From JANNSO01 sp964485395 (lineage in GTDB: Bacteria; Spirochaetota; Spirochaetia; Treponematales; UBA12059): 64,000 bases of DNA. The DNA lies in the NCBI GenBank assembly GCA_964485395.1, contig CAZAJF010000003.1, positions 62,001 to 126,000 on the forward strand. Direction: 5' to 3'. Below the pieces are notes generated by a model, which ran no database searches, had not been told where the DNA came from, and saw only the letters and a list, made by a program, of their open reading frames with translations. The position numbers and the translations under genes are program-made. Shown here one piece after another: positions 50,747-59,393 of this stretch. Positions within the stretch are counted from its first letter, which is position 1; the number at the start of each line of letters is the position of its first letter.

Positions 50747-51622
50747 TTAGCGGAATTGGTTGATATATTCGGCCTTTACCCAGTACATGTCGTCATCGCG
50801 GCTCCAGAAGATATATTTGCCGTCCATGCTCAGGTCGGCCGAGCGGTCTCCCTTCGCGGAGTTGAATTCTGGGCCCATGTTTTTCGGCTCCGTCCACGTG
50901 CCGTCGGCTTTCTTGAAGGCGATGTAATTGTCCGAATCCCCAATCCCGCCCGGGCGATTGGAAGTAAAGAAAATAAAACTTTCATCGGGAGGAAGGTAGG
51001 TATCGCACCAATTGTCCTTGAACGTGAAGTTTATGGGAACGGGAAGGATTTTTCTCGGCTGATACGCGCCGTTTACGAAACGGCTGACCGTGGCGCTGCC
51101 CCGCGCGTTTGAAAAGTAGAAGGAACCGTCTCCGACGATGCAGGGGTGGAATTCATCAGCGTTCGTGTTTATTGGGGTACCCATGTTCACCGGTTCCCCC
51201 CATTTGTCGGCAGTGCGTTCGACGTACCAAATGTCCGCGGTGGAGCCGGCTCCCGGAGACGAGTAGTAGATGCGCTTGCCGTCCAGCGAAAATATCGGTT
51301 CGTCCACGGGGTATTTTTCGGAGAACCAGGCCTTTTTAAGCTCGGTCCATTTTCCGTCCTTGAATTCTGTAACCATGACGTAACTGCTGGGCCAGTTGCC
51401 GATGTACAGGAGGCACATTTTCCCGTCCGGAGAAAACGAAACGGTGGAATCGCTTCTCCCTGGAATCGAAATGATGCCTGGGGCAAAAATGACCGGAGTG
51501 TTCCCCGGGAGCTTCTGGCCCAGGTAGGCATTGGGTCCATCGATGAATTTCGGAGCATCCTGGGCTCCAAGATTCGACATGGCAAGAACGAAACAGAGAG
51601 AAACGGCAATGTGGATTTTCAT
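50747..51622 (-). CDS. Exported PD40/TolB-like beta-propeller protein
   Basis: 291 aa, AAGGAAGG before the ATG, signal peptide to about 20 (AMSNLGAQ). Blades are recognisable by FSPDGKMCLLYIG, FSLDGKRIYYSSPG, GDGSFYFSNARGS, PPDESFIFFTSNRPGG and LSMDGKYIFWSRDDD, i.e. the PD40 WD40-like repeat. It is likely periplasmic and ligand- or peptidoglycan-associated; no specific partner is nearby. Confidence 0.82.
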   Translation of the reverse strand: MKIHIAVSLCFVLAMSNLGAQDAPKFIDGPNAYLGQKLPGNTPVIFAPGIISIPGRSDSTVSFSPDGKMCLLYIGNWPSSYVMVTEFKDGKWTELKKAWFSEKYPVDEPIFSLDGKRIYYSSPGAGSTADIWYVERTADKWGEPVNMGTPINTNADEFHPCIVGDGSFYFSNARGSATVSRFVNGAYQPRKILPVPINFTFKDNWCDTYLPPDESFIFFTSNRPGGIGDSDNYIAFKKADGTWTEPKNMGPEFNSAKGDRSADLSMDGKYIFWSRDDDMYWVKAEYINQFR

Positions 51623-51740
51623 AAACCTTCCTTTCGGATAGCAATAGATGCACGACTGGGTTGCATCATGGTTACGTTAGACGACCTCAGCCAGGTACAT
51701 GTGACATCGAAAACGTGAAATTCGCAAGAAAAGGATGTTC

Positions 51741-51770
51741 TTGACAAATGGTTCATAATTGAACTAATAT
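51741..51770 (+). promoter_or_regulatory. Predicted sigma70 promoter of the FGE-fold lipoprotein gene
   Basis: TTGACA (51741-51746), 18-bp spacer, TAATAT (51765-51770), 38 bp before the ATG. AAAGGGA precedes the start. Confidence 0.7.
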
Positions 51771-51808
51771 CAATTTTATCTCTTTATTCATACCGAAAGG
51801 GAATTGCC

Positions 51809-52597
51809 ATGAAATATGTCCTCCAGGCTTTGTTTTGCGTCTGCGTCCTTGCAGGTTGTTCCAAGAACAACGTCGAGACGGGTAAAAATAGCGCTATGAC
51901 GTTTATAAAAGTTGCGGGTGGGACCTTTACCATGGGCAGCGAGGAAGAAAAACCGATTCATCAGGTATCCATTTCAGATTTCCAGATGGCGGTAACCGAG
52001 GTAACGCAAGCCCAATGGCAAGCGGTAATGGGGAATAATCCCAGCAACCATGCCGGCAAACCCAATTCCGAAAATAGACCCGTAGAAAACGTGAGCTGGC
52101 TGGACGCGATAAATTTCTGTAACGCGCTAAGCTTAAAAGAAGGTTTGAGTCCCGCCTATTCCGTCGTTGGAAAAACCGTAAACCTCAATGTAAATCCCGC
52201 AGGCTATCGATTGCCGACGGAGGCAGAATGGGAATATGCCGCGAGAGGCGGATCGAAGCCCGAGGGAACTGCCTATTCCGGCAGCGACGATATCGCCGCC
52301 GTTGCCTGGTACGAAGCCAATAGTGCAGGCACTACGCAGCCAGTGGCGCTGAAGGCCGCGAACAGCCTCGGCTTATTCGACATGTCGGGCAATGTATGGG
52401 AATGGTGCTGGGATTGGTCAGAAAATTACGATCCTGCGGTAGTGCAGGACCCTGTAGGCGCGGCCGCGGGAAAATGCCGAGTCCCCCGCGGCGGCGGCTG
52501 GTACGGGACCGCCTCCCAATGTACCGTGGCCGTGCGGTATTGCTATAAACCGTACAACATGAATTTCGGGATAGGTTTCAGGGTCGTGCGCCCCTGA
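51809..52597 (+). CDS. Lipoprotein with formylglycine-generating-enzyme (SUMF1/PvdO) fold, probably not a canonical FGE
   Basis: 262 aa. Lipobox LAGC at about 14-17. FGE-fold landmarks are MTFIKVAGGTFTMGSEEE, VTEVTQAQWQAVMGNNPS, PVENVSWLDAINFCNAL, GYRLPTEAEWEYAARGG and GLFDMSGNVWEWCWDWS. In human FGE the catalytic pair lies in GGSYMC...YC; here the aligned stretch is GGGWYG...QC, so the first catalytic Cys is Gly. This argues against sulfatase maturation and for another SUMF-fold role, such as a surface protein. No sulfatase gene lies nearby. Confidence 0.8.
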   Translation: MKYVLQALFCVCVLAGCSKNNVETGKNSAMTFIKVAGGTFTMGSEEEKPIHQVSISDFQMAVTEVTQAQWQAVMGNNPSNHAGKPNSENRPVENVSWLDAINFCNALSLKEGLSPAYSVVGKTVNLNVNPAGYRLPTEAEWEYAARGGSKPEGTAYSGSDDIAAVAWYEANSAGTTQPVALKAANSLGLFDMSGNVWEWCWDWSENYDPAVVQDPVGAAAGKCRVPRGGGWYGTASQCTVAVRYCYKPYNMNFGIGFRVVRP

Positions 52598-52632
52598 TTT
52601 TTAATCTGCCTCGATCCTATTTCTTGACTGCC

Positions 52633-52662
52633 TTGGATTTTCGCCGGAATAAGCAATATACT
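52633..52662 (+). promoter_or_regulatory. Predicted promoter of the LVIVD-like lipoprotein gene
   Basis: TTGGAT (52633-52638), 18-bp spacer, TATACT (52657-52662), 28 bp before the ATG, with GGAGG directly preceding the start. A second -35-like TTGACT at 52624 is too far away (27 bp). Confidence 0.5.
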
Positions 52663-52689
52663 TGAGAATGGGTTCATAAGGAGGCAGCG

Positions 52690-54066
52690 ATGAAACACTT
52701 GAAAGCGGCCATTTTTGCCCTAGTATCGATGATTTGTTTTCTGGCGGTTTCCTGCGGTTCGGCCGTAACTTATTATAAACCGGTGTACCGCGCCTTGTCC
52801 GACGTTCGCTCGGCGGTCGCCCTTCTCCCCGAACCATCGGCTCCTTCGGTCGAAGGTCTCGGGAAGATTGTCCGGTCTCCCGATGGGCAGTTTCTTTTCG
52901 TCAATGAAATGAACAAGGGCGTGCGCGTAGCCAGTCTCAAGGACCCGGCAGCCCCCGTCTGGCTCGGTTTTATAGAGATACCCGGAAATATCGATATCGC
53001 GTTTTTGGGTGTCGGCGGAAAAGATTATCTCTACGCGGACAGTTTCGTGGATTTGGTAATCCTCGAGCTGACCTTGCCGTACGCAGCGGGCGATGTTTTG
53101 GCAGCCAGCGAAGTCGGCCGCAAGCTCAACGTATTCCCAAATAATCCTTACCAGTGGTTTGCCGGCAGTGATACCTCCGTCTGGTTCGGAGAGTCGATCC
53201 CCGCCGATATGGTCGTCGTGGGCTATACTTCGGAAACCAGGATTCAATGGACCATGCCGGGCGTGGTCTACGCAATGGCGGATTCCGTAAAAACCGGCGG
53301 CTCCGGCGGCGCGGGCGCGGCAGGCTCCATGGCACGGTTCGCCCTGCACCAAGATTCCGCAAACAGTACGTGGTACCTTTATACCGTCGATTCCATGTCG
53401 CTGAACGCGTATTCCCTGACGAACCCGGTGAATCCCTCGTCGCCCACTTCCACGAACGCCGGCTGGAGCATCGAGACTATATTCCCCTATAAGGACGCGC
53501 TGTTCCTGGGTTCCGCCTCGGCGCTTTATATTTACAATATAGCCGATTCTCCGGATAGCTCGCCTCTCTCTCCCGTAAAGCTTGCCACGCTGGAGCACTT
53601 CACCGCGAGAGATCCCGTCGTGGTGGGCCCGGTGGGACCTGTGGGCGGTGAAAAAAAAGATACGGCTTTCGTGACGCTCAGCGAGGATCGCTGGGGGTGG
53701 GGGACGAATCAGCTGATAGCCGTTGACGTATCGGATTTGACGAAACCCCTCGATATTGTCAGAAAGACCATGAGCGGGCCGAGAGGGCTCGGGCTCCTTG
53801 GAGATACGCTGTTCGTGACCGAGGGTGCGGAAGGCGTCAAGGTTCTCGATGTTTCCAATGTGCGGGACGCAGGCGCCAACTTGGTGGACCGGCTCAAGGA
53901 AACCGATTCCATACCCTCGACCGAGACCGGGGAGACTTACGACCTGATACCCGGCGACGATTTCCTGATAGTAGCGGGTCCCGCCGGAATAAGCCTGTGG
54001 ACATACGACGCGGTTACGAAAAAGCTCTCCAAGCTGGGCGCGCTTTCGATATCGTCCGCCAACTGA
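52690..54066 (+). CDS. Lipoprotein with LVIVD-type beta-propeller repeats
   Basis: 458 aa, AAGGAGG before the ATG. Signal ends in LAVSC. Repeats of the form 'GVRVASLKDPAAPVWLGF', 'LIAVDVSDLTKPLDIV', 'GVKVLDVSNVRDAGANLV' are the LVIVD propeller signature. A Gly/Ala-rich insert (TGGSGGAGAAGSM) lies mid-protein. It is exposed outside the inner membrane; ligand unknown. It converges on the lipoprotein gene at 54086. Confidence 0.8.
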   Translation: MKHLKAAIFALVSMICFLAVSCGSAVTYYKPVYRALSDVRSAVALLPEPSAPSVEGLGKIVRSPDGQFLFVNEMNKGVRVASLKDPAAPVWLGFIEIPGNIDIAFLGVGGKDYLYADSFVDLVILELTLPYAAGDVLAASEVGRKLNVFPNNPYQWFAGSDTSVWFGESIPADMVVVGYTSETRIQWTMPGVVYAMADSVKTGGSGGAGAAGSMARFALHQDSANSTWYLYTVDSMSLNAYSLTNPVNPSSPTSTNAGWSIETIFPYKDALFLGSASALYIYNIADSPDSSPLSPVKLATLEHFTARDPVVVGPVGPVGGEKKDTAFVTLSEDRWGWGTNQLIAVDVSDLTKPLDIVRKTMSGPRGLGLLGDTLFVTEGAEGVKVLDVSNVRDAGANLVDRLKETDSIPSTETGETYDLIPGDDFLIVAGPAGISLWTYDAVTKKLSKLGALSISSAN

Positions 54067-54085
54067 ATAAAGATTCCGCGACCGC

Positions 54086-55612
54086 TCAGGGCGACGCGGG
54101 AACCAATGCGAGTATGGCAGCCTTCATGGCCGCGAAATTCGCGCTGGTGGACGGAATCTCGTAATTTTTTCCGTCGGACGCGATGGAGATGAGCTCGGTC
54201 GAGCCGCCGGTTTTTCCGGGGACGCCGGGAGGCAGCAGGGGCGGAAGTTCCAGCGAGGGCAAGTAATCGCGCGACTGTTTCGCCAGTGCCGCAGCTGCGG
54301 CGGGAACCGCTTCCACCCATTCGGCCGAGTAGGATTTCAAGAGTGTGTGCAGTTCGTTCCGTTTTACGGCAGTCGTTACAAACGCCGTTTCAATCGGCGT
54401 GCCGCCCATGCTCTCTTCGTGTTTCTTGCCTGCAAGGCCTAGGCCTATCTTAACGAAATTAAATATTCCCAAAGAACTCTGGGCATATCTCCACGTAGCC
54501 TGGAAATCCCGTGGGGTCGTTGACTTGAGAGAGCTGGCCACGAAGCTTACGCGTTCGGTTTCCGAGCTCTGGTAGCCTCCGGAGCCGAACGAGAGCAGCG
54601 AGAACGATTCGTCGTAGCCGCCGGGACCGATATCACGGATAAAATACTCCGCGGTGCTGTAGTGGGACTCTTCGCCGCTGGCGACGTACCCGTAGCCGGG
54701 CACATACGTGTAGTCGGCCTCGGATGCCGATCCGGAACCGATGGTAACGATGGACGCGACTTCGCCATTGATGACCTGGATGCTTTCGCTTGCCTTGGAG
54801 TAGTCCGTTTCGGCCCGCGTTATGAAGAAGCCGCCGCCTTTCCAGTAGCCGGTCTTTGCGTCAAGGATGGTGGTCCAGGTTGCGGACTCGGGCAAGCCGG
54901 TGGAATACAAGGATCCATACAATACCGAATCCTCGAGAGCCAACCACTTCCATCGCGGTTCGAAGCGTATGCCGATGCTCTGCAGGGTGAGGGGGTAGGC
55001 CGTTTTACCCCCGATCTGCGAAGGCGCGCCGAGCATTACCATAAAATTACGCGTCCAGGAAAAATTCGTGTTTCCGTAGTCAGCATATTTTGAGTAGTAA
55101 TAGTTGTACTCCCAGAAATCGCCTTCCCCGAGGCTGAAGTCGAATCCTGCGAATTTCGGAGCCGGTTCCGGTACGACGAAAGAAGCGGCCGCCGCGGGCG
55201 AATATTCGAATTTAGAGGAAACGGCGTAGACGTGCATGTGCACGGATTGCCCGATCAGGTACCCGTACGTGGTGCAGGTCGTGGCGGTGCCCGTCCAAAG
55301 AATGACGACGTCGCCGATAATGTCGCCGGTTTTGTATTCCGTGCCGTCCGAGGGCGTCCAGTCGCCGGACTCCGGAACGTAGGCCACCAGAACCTTGGCG
55401 GCCGCGGCATCCAAAGCCGACCAGGTGAGTTTCACGGCCATGGGGCCGCCGTCAGAGGCCAGCAGTCCGGAGATTGCCGGGGGTACGGTGGATGCCGTCG
55501 TTTCATCCGAGGTGTTATGAATCAAGCTGGAGGGAAGCAGTGGGCAGGAAGCGGTCAGGATCGCTGCCAGTACGGCCATCGAAATACAGTATTTTTGCGG
55601 ACGAAAACGCAT
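54086..55612 (-). CDS. Large lipoprotein of unknown function
   Basis: 508 aa from the ATG at 55612, chosen for GGAGG six bases upstream over an ATG at 55675. Signal MRFRPQKYCISMAVLAAILTASC with Cys about 23. A short FN3-like unit (AISGLLASDGGPMAVKLTWSALD) is followed by a large Tyr/Ser-rich beta domain. I do not recognise its family. It converges on the LVIVD-like gene, whose stop lies 20 bp away, and the two may be surface components of similar use. Confidence 0.65.
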   Translation of the reverse strand: MRFRPQKYCISMAVLAAILTASCPLLPSSLIHNTSDETTASTVPPAISGLLASDGGPMAVKLTWSALDAAAAKVLVAYVPESGDWTPSDGTEYKTGDIIGDVVILWTGTATTCTTYGYLIGQSVHMHVYAVSSKFEYSPAAAASFVVPEPAPKFAGFDFSLGEGDFWEYNYYYSKYADYGNTNFSWTRNFMVMLGAPSQIGGKTAYPLTLQSIGIRFEPRWKWLALEDSVLYGSLYSTGLPESATWTTILDAKTGYWKGGGFFITRAETDYSKASESIQVINGEVASIVTIGSGSASEADYTYVPGYGYVASGEESHYSTAEYFIRDIGPGGYDESFSLLSFGSGGYQSSETERVSFVASSLKSTTPRDFQATWRYAQSSLGIFNFVKIGLGLAGKKHEESMGGTPIETAFVTTAVKRNELHTLLKSYSAEWVEAVPAAAAALAKQSRDYLPSLELPPLLPPGVPGKTGGSTELISIASDGKNYEIPSTSANFAAMKAAILALVPASP

Positions 55613-55881
55613 ACGATGCCTCCATGCCGGTAATTGCCGGAAGAAAGAACGCAGGTAACCAAAGGTCCATTTCAAGTATAATGAATTCCCGGCATCAAGT
55701 AAAGTTAAATTGCGCCGCCATCCCGAGTCGTTACGATTTGTTCACGCTGCTTGGGTGTGAATTCCCGGTCGCCATTCCCTTGGAACGGTTTTTTCATCCT
55801 TAAAACTTCAAAACCGCCGCTCACAGCCTTGACGCGGTCTGCTTGTTGCAAAAATCGCCAAAATCTGCAATAATCCGGCAC

Positions 55882-56595
55882 ATGTTGCGAACAATAATTT
55901 TCTTTTCGTATTTCTGGTTTTCCATTTTCCTCCTGATGCCCATCGGCCTCGTCGTGCTGATCCTCGAGTGGTGCGGGTTGCGCATTATCAGCAGACCCAT
56001 CATTGGCATCATCGTGCGGTATTGGGCCAAGACCGTCGTGTGGGGTACGGGTACCAAGCCGACGGTAAGCGGGCTGGAAAATGTCCCTCGCGGCGGTTCC
56101 GTGGTGTTCGTATCCAATCATCAGGGCAATATGGATTTCGTGATGATTCTCGCGTACCTGCCGCGCACCATCGGCTTCATAATAAAAAGCCAGGCCTTGT
56201 TCCTGCCCTTCATCAATATCTGGATCGCCGCCATGGGAAGCATATTCATGAACCGCGACAGCATGGCAAAAGGCAAGGCGTCGATCGACCGCGGAGTGCG
56301 GAAAATAATGCGCGGCAGCGATATGTGCATATTTCCCGAAGGTACGAGGAGCCGTAGCTCGAGGCTCGGCGTTTTCCGCAACGGCAGCTTTAAGCTGGCC
56401 ACCCGCGCGAACGCGGTAATCGTGCCGGTAACGGTAAACGGGTCGTACCGCACCTGGGAGCAGAATAAAAAAATAACCCCTTCGGCCATTAGCATGGTCG
56501 TGCACCCGCCCGTCCCTACCGCGGGAATGTCGGCCGACGACCGCAAGGTGTTGCCCGACAGGGTGCGCGCGATCATAGAGTCGGCGCTGCAATAG
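55882..56595 (+). CDS. 1-acyl-sn-glycerol-3-phosphate acyltransferase (PlsC-like)
   Basis: 237 aa from the ATG at 55882; a TTG at 55843 is the alternative and neither has a clear ribosome site. N-terminal membrane helix (TIIFFSYFWFSIFLLMPIGLVVLIL). Acyltransferase motifs: FVSNHQGNMD (HX4D), GSIFMNRDS, FPEGTRSRS and VPVTVNGS. It would make phosphatidic acid for membrane lipids. The stop codon lies inside the first unit of a 17-bp tandem repeat (56583). Confidence 0.9.
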   Translation: MLRTIIFFSYFWFSIFLLMPIGLVVLILEWCGLRIISRPIIGIIVRYWAKTVVWGTGTKPTVSGLENVPRGGSVVFVSNHQGNMDFVMILAYLPRTIGFIIKSQALFLPFINIWIAAMGSIFMNRDSMAKGKASIDRGVRKIMRGSDMCIFPEGTRSRSSRLGVFRNGSFKLATRANAVIVPVTVNGSYRTWEQNKKITPSAISMVVHPPVPTAGMSADDRKVLPDRVRAIIESALQ

Positions 56596-56667
56596 CAACG
56601 GCGCTGCAATAGCAACAGCGCTGCAATAGCAACAGCGCTGCAATAGCAACGGCGTTGCAATAACAAC
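56583..56667 (+). repeat. Five tandem copies of a 17-bp repeat overlapping the plsC stop
   Basis: Unit (G/A)GCGCTGCAATAGCAAC with a 17-bp period at 56583, 56600, 56617, 56634 and 56651; the last copy carries GTTGCAATAACAAC substitutions and a partial sixth follows. The plsC TAG (56593-56595) is the TAG of the first unit. There are no spacers, so it is not CRISPR. Confidence 0.92.
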
Positions 56668-56701
56668 GGCGTTACCCAAGTAGCGATGTTGCCGCGGTCG
56701 G

Positions 56702-58426
56702 TCAGGTCGCGGCGGTGAATACCTCGTCGAAGCGCTCGTGTAGCTTGTCGAACGCGGCAACCACCATCGGGTCAAACTGAGTTCCGGCGCTCTTGACTAT
56801 GAATCCACGGGCTTCGTCGTGCGACAGGGCGTCCTTGTAGGGGCGCTTTGCCCGCAGCGCGTCGTACACGTCCGCGACCGCCATGAGCCTTCCGCCTAGC
56901 GGTATTTCCTCGCCTTTGAGCCCGCGCAGGTATCCCGACCCGTCCCAGCGCTCGTGGTGCGACTCGATGATTTCCTTCGCAAGCGTCGCGTACAGCGTGT
57001 TTATATTATTCCAACCCATCCGGTCTATTATATCTTTCCCGGTATCAACGTGTTTTGACATGAGCCTGCGCTCCTCCGGGGTCAGGCTGCCCGGCTTGTT
57101 CAGTATGGTGTCCGAAACCGAAACCTTTCCGATGTCGTGGAGGCAGGCAAGGGTGATATAGGCGTCGATGCGCTCTTCCGATATGTCCATCTTGCCCGAT
57201 GACGCGAGCTCGTATGCGAGCAGCCGCATATAATGCGAGGCGCGGCGGATGTGGCTGCCCGTTCCTTCGTCCCTCAATTCGGTTACGGACGCCAGAGTCT
57301 CGATGAACGATCGCTGTACGCGGAGGATAGTCTCCGCGCGCTGACGGAGGTGTATCTCGAGGCCGAGGATTTTTTCCTGTTCCTCGGCGAGTCGGCTGTC
57401 GAGCGCTTTTTCCCGTCCGCGCGAGATTGCTCCCTGCATCTCCATCTGCATGTATTCGCAACGGCAATCGGCTTCCTCTTTCCAGCGGCCGAGCTTTCTG
57501 TAGCACTCCGCCTGCAGGGAAAGAATCCTGCATCGCTGGATGAAGGGTTGTTTGTCCGGCTCAACCTGAAATGCGGCGGTGAATGAATCGAGGGCTTCCG
57601 GCGTGCGTCCCAGATCAAGGTACATTTGGCCGCGGTGCCTGCATGTGGTCATCCAGGTTTCACCCTTGTCCCGCTTCGAGAGGAACTCCAGCGTTTCGTC
57701 GAAAGCCTCCTCGGCTTCCCTGATCTTTCCGAGGGCGGACAGGCTTCTGCCTTTGGAATCGTTGGCGTCCGCGAGGATGGAAGCGTAGTTGCCCGATTTA
57801 GAGAGGGCGATGGCCGCGTCTAGGGTTTCCAGCGCCTCCTGATGTTTGCCGGCCTCGTTGAGGGCAAGCCCGAGGTTGCCCAGCAGCTTGGCCTTCGTAA
57901 AAGGATCGTCCTCGTTGAGCCGCACGGCTTCGGCGAGATAGGCGTGACTCTTGTCGTATTGCCCGAGTTCATTCAAGGTGAGGGCGAGGTTGTTGAGGAT
58001 CCCGGTCTTGCCGATCCTGTCGTTTCCGAGCTCGGCGGCCCGAAGCGCCTCCGTCAGGTATGTTATGGAAATATCATAGCAGCCCAGGTGGCTGTACGCG
58101 GTGCCGAGCGTGTTGAGTATCTCGGGCATCGGGGCTTCCGGGCCGAACCTGGCGGCGATGTCCTGGCGCGCGAGCTCCGCCACCTTGATGGCCTCGTGGT
58201 AGTCGCCTTTGTCCATCTTTACGAAACCCATCGCGTACCACGCGCGGGTAAGGGCGTCGAGGTCGTTGCTCCTTTGGGCTTTTTTAAGCGCGGCTTGTGC
58301 GAGCAGGTCACCCCCGGCTTCGTGGCCCCGGAGGAGTCTCAGCGCCCTGTTCGCCATTTCGATCGCTTCTTCTTCTTCTTCTTCTTCTTCTTCTTCCTGT
58401 TTCGGTGATTCGCGTTCGTTTTTCAT
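56702..58426 (-). CDS. TPR-HD-GYP protein (c-di-GMP phosphodiesterase-like)
   Basis: 574 aa, cytosolic. A poly-Glu tract (about 11-20) precedes roughly eight TPR-like units (LTRAWYAMGFVKMDKGDYHEAIKVAELA, ILNNLALTLNELGQYDKSHAYLAEA, AKLLGNLGLALNEAGKHQEALETLDAA). A coiled segment leads to the HD-GYP domain with CLHDIGKVSVSD, SHHERWDGSGYLRGLKGEEIP and GRLMAVADVYDALRAKRPYK. HD-GYP enzymes hydrolyse cyclic di-GMP. The gene begins 3 bp after the methyltransferase stop, so it may share its transcript. Confidence 0.9.
   Translation of the reverse strand: MKNERESPKQEEEEEEEEEEAIEMANRALRLLRGHEAGGDLLAQAALKKAQRSNDLDALTRAWYAMGFVKMDKGDYHEAIKVAELARQDIAARFGPEAPMPEILNTLGTAYSHLGCYDISITYLTEALRAAELGNDRIGKTGILNNLALTLNELGQYDKSHAYLAEAVRLNEDDPFTKAKLLGNLGLALNEAGKHQEALETLDAAIALSKSGNYASILADANDSKGRSLSALGKIREAEEAFDETLEFLSKRDKGETWMTTCRHRGQMYLDLGRTPEALDSFTAAFQVEPDKQPFIQRCRILSLQAECYRKLGRWKEEADCRCEYMQMEMQGAISRGREKALDSRLAEEQEKILGLEIHLRQRAETILRVQRSFIETLASVTELRDEGTGSHIRRASHYMRLLAYELASSGKMDISEERIDAYITLACLHDIGKVSVSDTILNKPGSLTPEERRLMSKHVDTGKDIIDRMGWNNINTLYATLAKEIIESHHERWDGSGYLRGLKGEEIPLGGRLMAVADVYDALRAKRPYKDALSHDEARGFIVKSAGTQFDPMVVAAFDKLHERFDEVFTAAT
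58366..58396. repeat. Trinucleotide microsatellite (CTT)10, encoding poly-Glu
   Basis: Ten CTT units on the plus strand (GAA/GAG frame on the minus strand) inside the N-terminus of the HD-GYP gene. Unit changes would alter Glu number without shifting frame. Confidence 0.9.
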
Positions 58427-58429
58427 GAC

Positions 58430-59236
58430 TCAATCATCATGTATCAAGTGTGCCGTGTCAAATTTCCGGAACAGCTCCCACATCAATATGGCCCCCGCTG
58501 CCGCCACGTTGAGCGAATCTATGCCCGTTGCCATGGGGATTATGACGGCGGCATCGCAGGCTTCGACTATCTCCCCGGGAAGTCCCCAGCCTTCGTTGCC
58601 GAGCACCACTGCGATGGATTCCCCGTTTCGCGCGCGGGCTTCGGCCGGTTCTAGCGCGCCCGGAACGAGCGCAGCCGCAACGATGCGCCCGCCTGCCTGC
58701 AAGCCCTGTCGAATCTCGGCGATCGAATCCACGCGCACCGTTTCCACCGAGAGCGCGCAGCCCATGCTCGACCGCAGCGCCTTTCTTCCCAGATGGTCGG
58801 CGCAGCCCGGTCCCAGGTACACCCGCGTCGCCCCCAGCGCGGCCGCGCTGCGTATAAGCGCTCCCAGATTGTCCGGATCGCTCACCTGCCACAGCGCCAG
58901 CGCATGGGGACAGGCACCGGATTTGGGTGGCTGGTTGGATGGCCAGGGCCTGTCCCCCAGGGCTATCGCGCCGCGATGAAAGGCGAAGCCCACGAGTTTT
59001 TCCATGCTTGGCCTGTCCATGACGGTGACGGGAAAAGCGTTGCCGCCTGCCTTTTCCGCTTCCGAACGTGCGCGCCACATGGTTTCGTCCGCGGGTACGC
59101 AGATAAGGGAGGTGATATGCACGCCGGCGGCAAGAGCCTTTTCTATGACGAGGCGGCCTTCGCAGACGAACAGCCCTTCGCGCGCGTAGTCGCGGTCGCG
59201 CAGCCCGGAGAATAGTTTTTCAGCCTCGTTGTCCAT
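58430..59236 (-). CDS. SpoU/TrmH-family RNA 2'-O-methyltransferase
   Basis: 268 aa from ATG at 59236, with AAAGGACGG upstream; a start at 59269 has none. N-terminal substrate-binding domain (LFSGLRDRDYAREGLFVCEGRLVIEKAL) and C-terminal SPOUT knot: motif 1 DNLGALIRSAAALGA with its N...R pair, motif 2 VLGNEGWGLP and motif 3 IPMATGIDSLNVAAAGAI. Target is probably rRNA or tRNA; subgroup not assignable. Followed 3 bp later by the HD-GYP gene. Confidence 0.9.
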   Translation of the reverse strand: MDNEAEKLFSGLRDRDYAREGLFVCEGRLVIEKALAAGVHITSLICVPADETMWRARSEAEKAGGNAFPVTVMDRPSMEKLVGFAFHRGAIALGDRPWPSNQPPKSGACPHALALWQVSDPDNLGALIRSAAALGATRVYLGPGCADHLGRKALRSSMGCALSVETVRVDSIAEIRQGLQAGGRIVAAALVPGALEPAEARARNGESIAVVLGNEGWGLPGEIVEACDAAVIIPMATGIDSLNVAAAGAILMWELFRKFDTAHLIHDD

Positions 59237-59393
59237 ATGCCGTCCTTTAAACCGGTGATTGTATACCATAAAAAGAAAGCTACGTCAGTATCGCTTGACC
59301 AGTACCCGAAACAGCGCTATTTTTGGAGGAACCCGCAGGCTGAATCGTGCCGATTGGGCGCGGCGGCGGGTATCCAAATATTTCGGAGGTCGC

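Noticed and set aside
51809..52597. Sulfatase-activating formylglycine-generating enzyme
   Set aside because: The fold is right but the first catalytic Cys is Gly and no sulfatase gene is nearby, so the enzymatic name was withheld.
52624..52662. TTGACT paired with TATACT as the promoter of the LVIVD-like gene
   Set aside because: The spacer would be 27 bp; TTGGAT at 52633 with an 18-bp spacer is the better -35.
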